NCBI RefSeq assembly: GCF_031453995.1 | Contig: NZ_JAVDPZ010000015.1 | Location: forward strand, 1-64,000 | Direction: 5' to 3' | DNA: 64,000 nucleotides | Origin: Nitrobacter vulgaris | GTDB taxonomy: Bacteria > Pseudomonadota > Alphaproteobacteria > Rhizobiales > Xanthobacteraceae | Shown: positions 43,824-53,290 of the stretch, in pieces | Numbering within the stretch: the first letter of the stretch is position 1 | How the letters are laid out: each line of letters starts with the position of its first letter | The notes under the pieces: generated by a model | Databases searched by the model: none | Told to the model about the DNA's origin: nothing | The model's input: only the letters and a program-made list of their open reading frames with translations | Program-made: the position numbers and the translations under genes

Positions 43824-44225
43824 ATGTTTATTACCCCTGCCTTTGCCCAGGCCGCCGGCGCCACCGACACCAACAACTTGTTGATGTCGCTGCTGCCCTT
43901 CGCGCTGATCTTCATCATTATGTATTTTCTGATCATCCGGCCCCAGCAAAAGAAGGCGAAAGAGCACAACGAATTGGTGAAAAATATCCGTCGAGGTGAC
44001 ACCGTCATCACGTCAAGCGGTCTCGTCGGAAAGGTCACCAAAGTGGTGGATGACGACCAGATCGAGTTCGAGATCGCGGACGGCGTCCGGGTGCGGCAGA
44101 TGCGGCAGATGATTTCGATTGTCCGCGCCAAGGGCGAGCCGGCCAAGGGCGAGCCGACAAAAGGTGAATCGGCAAAGGGCGCCGCTAAAGGAGATGGCTC
44201 CAAGGACGACGCCGCGGCGAGCTAG
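43824..44225 (+). CDS. yajC: Preprotein translocase accessory subunit YajC
   Basis: 133 residues from ATG 43824. One membrane helix (LLMSLLPFALIFIIMYFLIIRPQQKKAKEH) with the RPQQKK signature; the soluble part has DTVITSSGLVGKVTKVVDDDQIEFE. The tail consists of KGEPxKGE repeats (about residues 104-128), an odd short periodic extension. Part of SecDF-YajC. Confidence 0.94.
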   Translation: MFITPAFAQAAGATDTNNLLMSLLPFALIFIIMYFLIIRPQQKKAKEHNELVKNIRRGDTVITSSGLVGKVTKVVDDDQIEFEIADGVRVRQMRQMISIVRAKGEPAKGEPTKGESAKGAAKGDGSKDDAAAS

Positions 44226-44267
44226 GTGGCCCAGGCGATCATTCCTCGAATCTGACGAGTTATCTCG

Positions 44268-45869
44268 ATGTTGTATTTTACACGGTGGAAGGCGCTGGCG
44301 ATCATCATGACCGCTCTCGCGATCTGCCTGTGCGCCGTGCCTAACTTCTTTCCCGAGGCACAGGTCAAGACATGGCCGAAATGGGCGCAACGCCACATCG
44401 TGCTCGGACTCGATCTTCAGGGCGGTTCATATCTGCTGCTTGAGGTCGATTCCAACTACGTCAAAAAAGAGAAGCTTGATCAGGTTCGCGATGACGCCCG
44501 CAAGGCGCTACGCGACGCACGGATCGCTTATACCGGCCTTGCCGCCAAGAATGGCGCCGTCGAGGTCCGTATCAGCAAAGAGGAGGAATTCCAGACCGCG
44601 CTAGGCAAGTTGCGTGAGTTATCGCAGCCGCTTGGAGGTCTGCTCGGCTCGAACGGCCAGCGTAGCCTCGAAGTCAGCAGCGCGGACGGCGGGCTGGTCC
44701 GCCTGACGGTGCCGCAGGCTGCCATCACTGACCGCATCCGCCAGTCGGTTGAACAATCGATTCAGATCATCGAGAAGCGCGTCAACGAGCTCGGCACCGT
44801 CGAGCCCCTGATCCAGCGTCAGGGCGCCGACCGCATTCTGGTACAGGTGCCGGGATTGCAGGACCCGACGCGGCTAAAGGAAATCCTCGGCAAGACCGCC
44901 AAGATGGACTTCCGCATGGTCGATTCGAGCGTTTCTCCTGATCAGGCCGTGCAGGGCCGGGTGCCTGCCGATTCCGACGTGTTGATGAGTTCGCAGGCGC
45001 CCAAGACGCCTTACGTCATCAAGAAGCAGGTGCTCGTCTCCGGCGGCGATTTGACCGATGCTCAGCCAGGATTCGATTCGCGTACCAGCGAGCCGATCGT
45101 GACTTTCCGCTTCAACAGCAACGGCGCGCGAAAATTCGCCCAGGCGACAACCGAAAACGTCGGACAGCCGTTCGCCATCATCCTCGACAATGAGGTGATT
45201 TCGGCACCGGTCATCCGTGAACCGATCACCGGCGGCTCCGGTCAGATTTCCGGGAATTTTACGGTGCAGGAGGCCAACGATCTTGCGATCCTGCTACGTG
45301 CCGGCGCGTTGCCGGCGCCGCTGACAATCATCGAGGAGCGCACAGTCGGACCCGGCCTCGGACAGGATTCGATCGAAAAGGGCGAACTCGCCGCCTATGT
45401 CGGATCGATCATGGTGATCCTGTTTATGCTGCTGACTTATCGGCTGTTCGGGGTATTTGCCAACATCGCCGTCGCCATCAACGTTGCCATGATCTTCGGC
45501 GTGCTATCGTTGCTGAACGCGACACTGACGCTGCCCGGCATTGCCGGCATCGTGCTGACCGTAGGCATCGCGGTCGATTCCAACGTGTTGATCTATGAAC
45601 GCATCCGTGAAGAAATCCGGGGCGGTCGTACTGCTATTTCGGCCATCGACGCCGGCTTCAAGCGGGCGCTGGCAACGATTCTGGATTCCAACATCACGAC
45701 GTTCATCGCTGCCGCCGTGTTGTTTTATATCGGCACCGGCCCGGTGCGCGGGTTCGCCGTAACGCTCGGCATCGGCATCATTACAACGGTGTTCACTGCA
45801 TTCGAGGTGACCCGGCTGATCGTCGCGACCTGGGTGCGCTGGAAGCGACCGCAAACCGTGCCGATCTGA
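44268..45869 (+). CDS. secD: Protein translocase subunit SecD
   Basis: 533 residues. D1 motif LGLDLQGGSYLLLEVD, periplasmic domain (about 60-360), and C-terminal six-helix RND-like membrane module with GIAVDSNVLIYERIREE. It uses the proton gradient to pull exported proteins out of SecYEG. It follows yajC by 42 bases and precedes secF by 16. Confidence 0.97.
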   Translation: MLYFTRWKALAIIMTALAICLCAVPNFFPEAQVKTWPKWAQRHIVLGLDLQGGSYLLLEVDSNYVKKEKLDQVRDDARKALRDARIAYTGLAAKNGAVEVRISKEEEFQTALGKLRELSQPLGGLLGSNGQRSLEVSSADGGLVRLTVPQAAITDRIRQSVEQSIQIIEKRVNELGTVEPLIQRQGADRILVQVPGLQDPTRLKEILGKTAKMDFRMVDSSVSPDQAVQGRVPADSDVLMSSQAPKTPYVIKKQVLVSGGDLTDAQPGFDSRTSEPIVTFRFNSNGARKFAQATTENVGQPFAIILDNEVISAPVIREPITGGSGQISGNFTVQEANDLAILLRAGALPAPLTIIEERTVGPGLGQDSIEKGELAAYVGSIMVILFMLLTYRLFGVFANIAVAINVAMIFGVLSLLNATLTLPGIAGIVLTVGIAVDSNVLIYERIREEIRGGRTAISAIDAGFKRALATILDSNITTFIAAAVLFYIGTGPVRGFAVTLGIGIITTVFTAFEVTRLIVATWVRWKRPQTVPI

Positions 45870-45885
45870 TGACCCGGAGCCGGCT

Positions 45886-46926
45886 GTGACCCAATGGATC
45901 TTAATCGGGCTCGGTGCCCTCATCGTCGTACTGACCATCGTCAGTTGCTTCGGCCTGCTGCCTTCGCTGCGGATCGTTCCCGACGACACGCGTTTCGATT
46001 TCACGCGCTTCCGCCGCATCAGCTTTCCGATTTCCGCCGTGCTTTCGATCGTCGCGATCACGTTGTTCTTCACGCATGGCTTGAATTTCGGCATCGACTT
46101 CAAGGGCGGCACGCTGCTCGAGGTGCAAGCCAAGTCGGGCGAGGTTGACATCGCGGCGATGCGCTCGACGCTGAACGGTCTCGGCCTCGGCGATGTCCAG
46201 CTTCAACAGTTCGGCGGCCCGACGGAAGTTCTGATCCGCGTCGCAGAGCAGCCGGGCGGAGACGCCGCACAGCAGGCTGCGGTGCAGAAGGTGCGCGGCG
46301 CGCTGGGCGACAGCGTCAACTATCGCAGAGTCGAGGTGGTCGGGCCGCGCGTGTCCGGCGAACTCCTTGCCTACGGCATGGTCGGCCTGATGCTGGCGAT
46401 CCTCGGCATCCTGATGTATCTCTGGTTCCGGTTTGAGTGGCAGTTTGCGCTCGGAGCCATGGTCGCGAACGTCCATGACATCGTGCTGACCATCGGCTTT
46501 ATGTCGATTTCGCAGGTCGACTTCGACCTCACAAGCATCGCGGCGCTTTTGACAATCCTCGGCTACTCGCTCAACGACACCGTCGTTATTTACGACCGGA
46601 TCCGCGAAATGCTGCGGCGTTACAAGAAAATGCCGATGCCCGAACTGCTCAACGCGTCGATCAACTCGACGCTTTCGCGCTCGATCATCACTCACGTCAC
46701 GGTGACCCTGGCGCTGGTCGCTTTGCTGCTGTTCGGCGGACCGGCCATCCACAGCTTCACCGCGGTGATGACCTTCGGCGTGGTGCTGGTCGGTACCTAC
46801 ACCTCGATCTTTATCGCGGCTCCGATTTTGATCTACCTTGGCGTCGGTGAGAGCCGTGCCGATGTCGAGGAGAAGCCGGCCAAACCCGAGAAGCCGGCTA
46901 AATCGCAGAAGCCAGCAAAGCCGTGA
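45886..46926 (+). CDS. secF: Protein translocase subunit SecF
   Basis: 346 residues. GLNFGIDFKGGTLLEVQA (D1), membrane module with SLNDTVVIYDRIREMLRR. It ends in PEKPAKSQKPAKP-like short repeats. Start GTG 45886. It overlaps the next gene by four bases (GTGA). Confidence 0.97.
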   Translation: MTQWILIGLGALIVVLTIVSCFGLLPSLRIVPDDTRFDFTRFRRISFPISAVLSIVAITLFFTHGLNFGIDFKGGTLLEVQAKSGEVDIAAMRSTLNGLGLGDVQLQQFGGPTEVLIRVAEQPGGDAAQQAAVQKVRGALGDSVNYRRVEVVGPRVSGELLAYGMVGLMLAILGILMYLWFRFEWQFALGAMVANVHDIVLTIGFMSISQVDFDLTSIAALLTILGYSLNDTVVIYDRIREMLRRYKKMPMPELLNASINSTLSRSIITHVTVTLALVALLLFGGPAIHSFTAVMTFGVVLVGTYTSIFIAAPILIYLGVGESRADVEEKPAKPEKPAKSQKPAKP

Positions 46927-47309
46927 GTGCCGACCCGCCGGGCGTGCCGCATCTTCCGCGGCCGGCCGTCATCGAGGCTTATGGCAACGGTGGCTTTCGC
47001 TTCGACACCATGTCGCATCGCGGTTCGCTGCTTTGCCTGCCGGACGGCGTCTGGGCGTGGCCCGTAACGCGCGCGGATGACATCGACCGTCATGCGCTGG
47101 CGCGTGTGTTTGCGGGCTCGCCTCTAATCGATACGCTGTTAATCGGTACCGGGACAGAGGTCTGGCTTGTTCCCACCGAGCTGCGTACAGCCCTGCGCCG
47201 CGTTAACATCGGAGTGGACACCATGCTCACGGGACCGGCGATCCGGACTTACAACATCATGCTGGGCGAACGGCGCAGGGTCGCGGCGGCGCTGATAGCC
47301 GTTCCATGA
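46923..47309 (+). CDS. Mth938/DUF498-domain protein
   Basis: 128 residues from GTG 46923 (GTGA overlap with secF). The pattern IEAYGNGGFRFDTMSHRGSLLCLPDGVWAW...IDTLLIGTGTEVWLVPTELR...MLTGPAIRTYNIMLGERRRV matches the family related to human AAMDC and mitochondrial NDUFAF3. The bacterial role is unproven; the position after secDF and before the NDUFAF6-like gene is conserved and hints at respiratory-complex assembly. Confidence 0.9.
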   Translation: MSADPPGVPHLPRPAVIEAYGNGGFRFDTMSHRGSLLCLPDGVWAWPVTRADDIDRHALARVFAGSPLIDTLLIGTGTEVWLVPTELRTALRRVNIGVDTMLTGPAIRTYNIMLGERRRVAAALIAVP

Positions 47310-47390
47310 TTTCCTCCCGCCATCGGCAGCGCCTGACGGCGCTGATAGCCGTTCCATGACAAACGCTAAATCAAGGCAGCGCCTGACGGC
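47287..47390. repeat. 50-bp imperfect tandem duplication
   Basis: CTGATAGCCGTTCCATGA occurs at 47292 and 47342 and GGCAGCGCCTGACGGC at 47325 and 47375, a period of exactly 50 bases. Between these conserved ends the 15-base middle differs completely (47310-47324 versus 47360-47374). The first copy includes the stop codon of the Mth938-like gene. Confidence 0.85.
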
Positions 47391-47470
47391 GTGATCGCCG
47401 TATAGTGGCAAGCGTCATGTTGATGAGCTCCCTATAGGTGAAAAACTCTAGCGCGCATGATTGTGGTGTC

Positions 47471-48331
47471 ATGAACGGTACAACGGAGAACACGTCCGCG
47501 GCGTTTTGCGCGGAACTCGTGCGAACTCATGACTTCGACAACTATGCGACGACTTTGTTCGCACCGCTCCGGTGTCGTCGTGCTCTGCTGGCTCTCTATG
47601 CTTTCAACGTGGAGATCGTCAGGGTACGAGAGCAGATCACCCAGCCGTTGCCGGGCGAAATCCGCCTGCAATGGTGGATCGATATGGTTAGCGGCACTGG
47701 ACATGGCGGCGTTGAAGGTAATCCAGTCGCGGCAGAACTTTTGCTAGCGATCCGGGATCATGGTCTGCCGGTCGAGCTGTTGTCGCGACTGATCGAAGCG
47801 CATCAGTTCGATCTCTACAACGATCCGATGCCGGACATGACGGCGTTAGAACGATACCTCGGCGATACATCGTGCGCGCTGTTTTCGCTCGCCTCGCGCG
47901 TCGTCGGACACCGATCAGACGAGACGGATCATCTGGCGCGACACGCTGGTCTCGCGGACGGCATGGCGCGGGTTATCGCCAAGTTCGGTTTTGACGCTTC
48001 GCGGCGGCAGTCGTATGTGCCGCTGCCGTTGCTGGAGCAGCACGGCGTCGATCTGGAACAGATGTTCGCGGGCCGGGACACGCCTTCACTTCGCGTGGCC
48101 ATTGGCAAACTGGCCGATGAAGCACGATCGCATCTGGAGGTGGCGCTGGGTCTACTGCCCAATCTGCCGCCGCAGTCTCGGGGTGTCTATCTTCCACTCG
48201 CGCTTGCGCGTCGCGCGCTGAACGATGTCACCGGCCCTGACATCAATCCCTTTGTGCCGCGGCCCGTATCGCGGCTGCGTATCTTGTGGACCATGTGGCG
48301 GGCATCGCGCACTCGGCCGTTTCGCGGTTGA
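47471..48331 (+). CDS. Squalene/phytoene synthase-family protein (NDUFAF6-like)
   Basis: 286 residues from ATG 47471. Pattern DNYATTLFAPLRCRRALLALYAFNVEIVRVREQI, QWWIDMVSG, HQFDLYNDPMPDMTALERYLGDTSCALFSLASR. The Asp-rich motifs of true phytoene synthases (DxxxD) are only partly kept (DLYND, DETDH), so it is more like the NDUFAF6/ complex I assembly branch. It follows the Mth938 gene, a pairing also seen elsewhere. An alternative GTG start is at 47438. Confidence 0.8.
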   Translation: MNGTTENTSAAFCAELVRTHDFDNYATTLFAPLRCRRALLALYAFNVEIVRVREQITQPLPGEIRLQWWIDMVSGTGHGGVEGNPVAAELLLAIRDHGLPVELLSRLIEAHQFDLYNDPMPDMTALERYLGDTSCALFSLASRVVGHRSDETDHLARHAGLADGMARVIAKFGFDASRRQSYVPLPLLEQHGVDLEQMFAGRDTPSLRVAIGKLADEARSHLEVALGLLPNLPPQSRGVYLPLALARRALNDVTGPDINPFVPRPVSRLRILWTMWRASRTRPFRG

Positions 48332-48337
48332 ACGAGG

Positions 48338-49438
48338 TCAGGACGGCAACGCCCGGTCGGTCGATTCGAAGTTGAAGCGGTCTCGAAGGTTTTTCCGGCT
48401 ACCCAGGATGTCGCGGAAGAATTCACGATCTTCCGGACTAGTGATCAACGGCTCAATCAGATCGATCTGATTCATTGCGATGAGTTGCAGGATTTCGGTG
48501 CGCACTTTGCCGCCGGCACCGCGTGGCAGGCGCGAAACGACCTGGATGTGCTCGGGGGGTTTCGGCTCGTTTGCAGCGGCGAGCGTGGAACGCAACCGCG
48601 CTTCGAGCCCGGGCAGGTCTGCCTCGACAAAGGCGTAAAGTCCGACACCGCTGCGGCGGTCCGCGAAGGCAACAATGGCGGCATCACGGACCGCAGGATT
48701 TTCCCTGATGCGCGCGACCAGCACAGGAGCATCGTTGACAAGACGTCGGCCCCCGCCTTCGCGGTCGGTGAAACTGAACAGGCCGCGCGTGACGGCTTGG
48801 TAGACCTTTTTGCCGGTCATCAGCCAAATGCGCGCAATGACCGACTTTCGCTCAAGTAACTTACGCTCGCGTGGCGTCAGGGCGTCGGGCGCATAAGTGC
48901 GTTTGTGTTTGAGAAGGTGCCGCAGGTCTTCGTAAGCAGCGATGCGAAACAGGCGTGATCGTCGTTTGAAGCACGCGGCGAGCTGGAAGTCCGTCAGATA
49001 GGCGTTGCCTTCGTTGCCGCGCAGCCAGTTCTGTTCCTTGGCAAGATCATTGTGGCATATGCCGGCGCGATGCAACTTGCGCAGCGCTGCCTTGGCCGAT
49101 CGGAAGTAGGATAAGTCACCGTGGGGTCTGGCGAGATGCAGCGCCACGCCATCGATGAAGTCTCGCACCAATGCGCTGCGGCCGCTCCACAAAAGTTTTG
49201 GGCCGACGCCGAGATCGCGAGCGAGTGTCAGCGCCTTACGTTCCCGCTCGAACAAATGCCTCGCCACAAGGTGCGACCACCAGGGCACCTGATCGAGGCG
49301 CCGCAGCACCGCGTTGATCTCGCCGGAGGCTGTCCGAAGCCGCCCGCGCTCCACGGTCGAAAACACGTCGCGCTTCAGCAGGACTCCTTCAGTCCAGCTC
49401 ATGGACAGGAATGCTGCGTCCTGCTTTGGAAGTGACAT
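48338..49438 (-). CDS. RIO-like kinase fused to an ANL-type C-terminal domain
   Basis: 366 residues from ATG 49438. The kinase half (about 20-230) shows LLKRDVFSTVERGRLRTASGEI, GVGPKLLWSGRSALVRDFIDG, catalytic loop CHNDLAKEQNWLR and LTDFQLA in place of DFG. The C-terminal part (about 245-335) resembles the AMP-binding-enzyme C-terminal domain: RENPAVRDAAIVAFADRRSGVGLYAFVEAD, then PRGAGGKVRTEIL, where the usual catalytic Lys (TxxGKIxR) is a GGK. A kinase-ANL fusion is unusual. Role unknown; convergent with the preceding synthase-like gene. Confidence 0.75.
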   Translation of the reverse strand: MSLPKQDAAFLSMSWTEGVLLKRDVFSTVERGRLRTASGEINAVLRRLDQVPWWSHLVARHLFERERKALTLARDLGVGPKLLWSGRSALVRDFIDGVALHLARPHGDLSYFRSAKAALRKLHRAGICHNDLAKEQNWLRGNEGNAYLTDFQLAACFKRRSRLFRIAAYEDLRHLLKHKRTYAPDALTPRERKLLERKSVIARIWLMTGKKVYQAVTRGLFSFTDREGGGRRLVNDAPVLVARIRENPAVRDAAIVAFADRRSGVGLYAFVEADLPGLEARLRSTLAAANEPKPPEHIQVVSRLPRGAGGKVRTEILQLIAMNQIDLIEPLITSPEDREFFRDILGSRKNLRDRFNFESTDRALPS

Positions 49439-49466
49439 GAATGATCCTGGAGATGGCGTGTTGAAC

Positions 49467-50900
49467 CTATGCCGCTGCTGCCGGACGAAGCGCATTCGCG
49501 ATCCAGCGATCGAGGTCCGACAGCGCGCGCGCGCAGATCGCCTGTTTTTTTGCGATTGCCTTTTCGTTGCCGCGCAAACGAGTGCCGTCCGGCTTTTTGT
49601 TTGGTGGACTAGCGAGCGGGGGAAACAATCCGAAATTGATGTTCATTGGCTGGAACGAGCGTGGTCCCGCGTCAATGGTCTCGATATGGCCGCCCGTGAT
49701 GTGGCCGAGCAGTGCACCCAACGCTGTGGTCTGCGGCGGGGCTTCAAACGTATGTGTCCGCGCATCCGCGGCGGCATAGAGTCCGGCTATGAGTCCGATA
49801 GCGGCGGATTCCACGTAACCTTCGCACCCGGTCATTTGTCCCGCAAAGCGCAGCCGCGGCTCGGCACGCAGCCGTAGCTGGGTGTCAAGGAGCTTCGGCG
49901 AGTTCAGAAATGTGTTGCGATGCAAGCCGCCGAGGCGGGCAAACTCCGCGCCTTCAAGACCAGGAATGGTACGGAAGATGCGAGTCTGCGCGCCATGTTT
50001 CAGTTTGGTCTGAAAGCCAACGATATTGTAAAGCGTGCCCAGTTTGTTGTCCTGGCGCAGCTGGACGACGGCGTAGGGCTTGGTGGTGGGATCGTGCGGA
50101 TTGGTAAGGCCTACCGGCTTCATCGGACCGTAGCGCAGAGTTTCGCGGCCGCGTTCGGCCATGATCTCGATCGGCAGGCAGCCGTCGAAGTAGGGGGTAT
50201 CGGTTTCCCAGTCTTTGAAGTCGACCTTCTCGCCCTCAAGCAGCGCGTCCACAAAGGCGTGATACTGCGCTTCGGTCAGCGGACAATTGATGTAATCGGC
50301 GCCGCTGCCGCCCGGACCAGCCTTGTCATAACGAGACTGGAACCAGGCTTTCGACATATCGATGGAGTCGCGATGAACGATTGGCGCGATTGCGTCGAAA
50401 AAGGCGAGCGCGGATTCGTCGGTCAATGCGCGGATCGCGGCGGCGAGAGGGGTCGAGGTGAGGGGACCCGTGGCGACGATGACGTTGCTCCAGTCCGCGG
50501 GCGGCAAGCTATCGATTTCGGCACGGTCGATCTCGATCAGCGGATGGGCGTCAAGGGTTTCGGTGACCGCAGCGGAAAAGCCATCGCGATCCACTGCGAG
50601 CGCGCCGCCTGCCGGGACCTGATTTGCATCGGCGCAGCGCATGATCAGCGACCCTAGCTGGCGCATCTCGGCATGTAAGAGTCCGACCGCATTGTTGGAA
50701 GCATCATCGGACCGGAACGAATTTGAACAGACCAGCTCCGCCAGCCCGTCGGTCCGGTGCGCCGCGGTCATTCGGTGCGGTCGCATCTCGTGCAGCATCA
50801 CTCGAACGCCCTGACTCGCGACCTGCCAAGCGGCTTCCGAACCGGCCAGGCCGGCGCCGACGATATGGACCGTAGCGCGGGAGGATTCAAACTGTGTCAT
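49467..50900 (-). CDS. trmFO: tRNA U54 methyltransferase TrmFO (folate/FAD-dependent)
   Basis: 477 residues. Start VHIVGAGLAGSEAAWQVASQG (FAD Rossmann), then EMRPHRMTAAH, LVCSNSFRSDDA and QLRQDNKLGTLYNIVGFQTKLKHGAQ; this is the Gid/TrmFO family. It uses methylene-tetrahydrofolate to make ribothymidine in the tRNA T-loop. A long C-terminal tail (HITGGHIE... to ALRPAAAA) is normal for alphaproteobacteria. Its stop lies 28 bases before the kinase gene, same strand. Confidence 0.96.
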   Translation of the reverse strand: MTQFESSRATVHIVGAGLAGSEAAWQVASQGVRVMLHEMRPHRMTAAHRTDGLAELVCSNSFRSDDASNNAVGLLHAEMRQLGSLIMRCADANQVPAGGALAVDRDGFSAAVTETLDAHPLIEIDRAEIDSLPPADWSNVIVATGPLTSTPLAAAIRALTDESALAFFDAIAPIVHRDSIDMSKAWFQSRYDKAGPGGSGADYINCPLTEAQYHAFVDALLEGEKVDFKDWETDTPYFDGCLPIEIMAERGRETLRYGPMKPVGLTNPHDPTTKPYAVVQLRQDNKLGTLYNIVGFQTKLKHGAQTRIFRTIPGLEGAEFARLGGLHRNTFLNSPKLLDTQLRLRAEPRLRFAGQMTGCEGYVESAAIGLIAGLYAAADARTHTFEAPPQTTALGALLGHITGGHIETIDAGPRSFQPMNINFGLFPPLASPPNKKPDGTRLRGNEKAIAKKQAICARALSDLDRWIANALRPAAAA

Positions 50901-51169
50901 GGGACGAGGGGTAGCGCGTTTTCAAGCCAAAAGGAACGCGTTAGCGCGAGTAGCGGCGACGACACTCTCGTTTCCTTGTATGATCCGCCTTGGATCTGGA
51001 ACAGAAATGGATGCTGATCCGGCACTTGCAACGCGTGGACGGTATTCGCGTCCGGACTTGGTCTGCCAGGAATGCTGACTGTGGAACGCAGCGGCTGCCT
51101 CGGTTGGCCAGCGAGCCAGTTCAAAAGCTCCCGACACCGAGACAGCCTTGCGAGAACGAACGTCTTTCG

Positions 51170-52096
51170 TCAATCCGAACTATCGAAGAACCGGTGCTTG
51201 CGCCCGTATGGGGGCAACAAGACGGACGGGAAATCGGCCGCGTAGCGCTTTTCTTTCTCCGTTTCCGGAGGCTCGTGTGCTGACGACGTTAAAGGGCTCT
51301 CGATCGCTTTACGATAGAGATGCCACGTCGCATGACCCAGCAACGGCATGACGATCGTGAGGCCGAGGAAGAAGGGAATCGACCCGAGCGTCAGCAGGAC
51401 AACAACGATCAGACCCCATTCCGCAGCTGCGATCGGATTCTTCGCAACCACGCGCATTGACGTCAGCATGGCGTCGCTCATGTCGGCGTGTTGATGAAGC
51501 ATCAGCGGGAACGATACAATGCTGATGCACAGCGCGACGGCCGCGAACAGGAACCCGACGCCGACACCGATCATGATCATGCGCCAGCCCTCGGACGTGG
51601 CGAAGACCTGCGTGAAGAAATCGGGCATTGCCGCTGCCGGAGTGTTACCGAAGGTGGACACGTAGATCGCGTGAGCCACTGCCACCCACACGAAGAAAAT
51701 GACCAGGAGCAAGCCGCCCAGTCCAAGCATCGATCCAAACGACGGCGCCCGTAGCACTCCGAACGCATGCCAGGCGGAGGCTTCTTGGCCGAGTTCGCGC
51801 CGATAGCTCAGTTCATAAAGTCCTAGCGCCGCAAATGGCCCAATCAGGGCAAAACCGGCGGCGACCGGAAACAGGAGCGGCAGGACCGAGTAGCCAAGCG
51901 CAATTCGCGCTAAAACAATGCCAATTATGGGATAGATAACGCAAAGGACGATGGCGTGGCTGGGAACCGCCTTGAAGTCTTCCCAGCCCAACCTCAACGC
52001 ATCGAGGAGGTCGGGTAAGCCGATGTGACGGACCACAGGTCTGTCTGCGCCGGCCATTCCCGAGTGTGACGTAATGTCAACAGGATAAGTGGCCAT
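51170..52096 (-). CDS. DUF2189-family membrane protein
   Basis: 308 residues from ATG 52096 (GGGAGA upstream). N-terminal soluble lead (VVRHIGLPDLLDALRLGWEDFKAVPSHAI), then six predicted helices with PVAAGFALIGPFAALGLYELSYRRE and LMLHQHADMSDAMLTSMRVVAKNP. No catalytic motif. Family function unknown; monocistronic. Confidence 0.85.
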   Translation of the reverse strand: MATYPVDITSHSGMAGADRPVVRHIGLPDLLDALRLGWEDFKAVPSHAIVLCVIYPIIGIVLARIALGYSVLPLLFPVAAGFALIGPFAALGLYELSYRRELGQEASAWHAFGVLRAPSFGSMLGLGGLLLVIFFVWVAVAHAIYVSTFGNTPAAAMPDFFTQVFATSEGWRMIMIGVGVGFLFAAVALCISIVSFPLMLHQHADMSDAMLTSMRVVAKNPIAAAEWGLIVVVLLTLGSIPFFLGLTIVMPLLGHATWHLYRKAIESPLTSSAHEPPETEKEKRYAADFPSVLLPPYGRKHRFFDSSD

Positions 52097-52511
52097 GTTC
52101 GTTGTCTCCCTTTCGCGGGTCGATCTCTGGCCGCCGGAAGGCGCGAGTTCGCCCCTTCGGAAACGATCACGATCAAGACCAGACGCAAGGGCAAGCAACC
52201 TGGTCTTGCCGCGACCTGTAAGACCATTCTAATTCCGATCTGCGATTTTAGTTGCTCACGGTTGAGTGAATTTTGATGTCACTCTGCGCCGGGTGACCGG
52301 CATGCCGGCACACGTTGGTTCAACTGCCTGCCGTTTTTGTTGTTGCAGCGGAGTGTGCAGGTTTGAATACGACTGGTGCCGAATGCGCTGCCAGCATGTC
52401 CGCATTGGCAAGCCACAGTGAGCCGGTTACTCTTTTGGCGATCCGGCGGAAATAGACGCGAGGTTCCGCCGCGAATTTGGTTCAAAGACTGAAGCAATTG
52501 GGAGCGGCACA
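52097..52511. other. Intergenic region upstream of DUF3597 pseudogene
   Basis: No gene is seen. A perfect 12-bp palindrome CCGGCATGCCGG lies at 52297-52308. No promoter was recognised with confidence. Confidence 0.4.
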
Positions 52512-52886
52512 ATGAGCATATTTGGGAAGATCATGAGCGCCGTCTTCGGCACGCACGCCGAAGCGGCAACACCGACAGGTGAGGCGGGTAGCGGTGCTGC
52601 GCCCTCGTCGGAGGGCTCGGCATCGAAGGGCGTCGATGTCGCGGCCATTCTCGACAAAGCCGTCACCGCCAAGAAGGAAAAGCTGGCATGGCGGACCTCG
52701 ATCGTTGATCTGATGTAGGCGCTTGATGTCGACTCCAGCCTGAGTGCTCGCAAGGAACTGGCGAAGGACCTGAAATACCCGGGCGACACCAACGATTCCG
52801 CGGCGATGAACGTCTGGCTGCATAAGCAGATGATGGCTCAACTGGCAGCTAACGGTGGCAAGTTGCCGCCCGACATGAAGCACTGA
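52512..52886 (+). pseudogene. DUF3597 domain protein, amber-interrupted paralogue
   Basis: ATG 52512 gives MSIFGKIMSAVFGTHAEAATPT, closely similar to the protein at 5217. At 52716-52718 a TAG replaces the AAG lysine codon found in the intact copy (LVDLMK/A versus LMD* context DLM-*-ALDVDSSL). Behind it the frame continues without other damage (ARKELAKDLKYPGDTNDSAAMNVWLHKQMMAQL) to TGA 52884-52886. A single base change would explain it. Read-through or recent inactivation are alternatives. Confidence 0.9.
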
Positions 52887-52992
52887 TGGGATAGAAGAGC
52901 GCATCTGGACGGTCCGCTGATGGACACGTCGTCTCGATAAGAGAAAGGCGTGCGTTTTGATGAGGCTGCGAACGCATGCGTTAGACGCGGCC

Positions 52993-53265
52993 TCATTCCA
53001 CTCGGTTGGCTTCTTCCGGATGCTTGTCGAGATAAGCGGCCACGAACTCGCAGCGGGCTGCGACCTTGAGGCCCTCAGCCCGGATCAGCGTCAGCGCGCC
53101 CTTCACCAACGTCGAGGCGATGCCACGGCCACGCAGTTCGCGTGGCACTTCTGTGTGAGTGATCACGACCATACCGGGCGCAAGGCGGTACTTTGCGAAA
53201 GCAACGCCGCCTTCGGCTTCAAGTTCAAACCGGCTCAGGGCTTTGTTGTCGTAGACGGCGGTCAT
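52993..53265 (-). CDS. Small GNAT-fold (YidJ/PF14542-like) acetyltransferase
   Basis: 90 residues. FELEAEGGVAFAKYRLAPGMVVITHTEVPRELRGRGIASTLVKGAL holds the motif A R-G-x-G-I-A for acetyl-CoA; AARCEFVAAYLDKHPE is the conserved end. Related to human NATD1 and bacterial YjdJ. It is adjacent, 25 bases apart on the same strand, to a paralogue at 53291. Confidence 0.88.
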   Translation of the reverse strand: MTAVYDNKALSRFELEAEGGVAFAKYRLAPGMVVITHTEVPRELRGRGIASTLVKGALTLIRAEGLKVAARCEFVAAYLDKHPEEANRVE

Positions 53266-53290
53266 GCCTGAGACGGGGCCTCGCGCCTTC

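Noticed and set aside
45901..46752. Minus-strand frame of 283 codons opposite secF
   Set aside because: A highly charged shadow translation; secF is unambiguous.
49467..49880. Plus-strand frames opposite trmFO
   Set aside because: Shadow translations of a conserved minus-strand gene.
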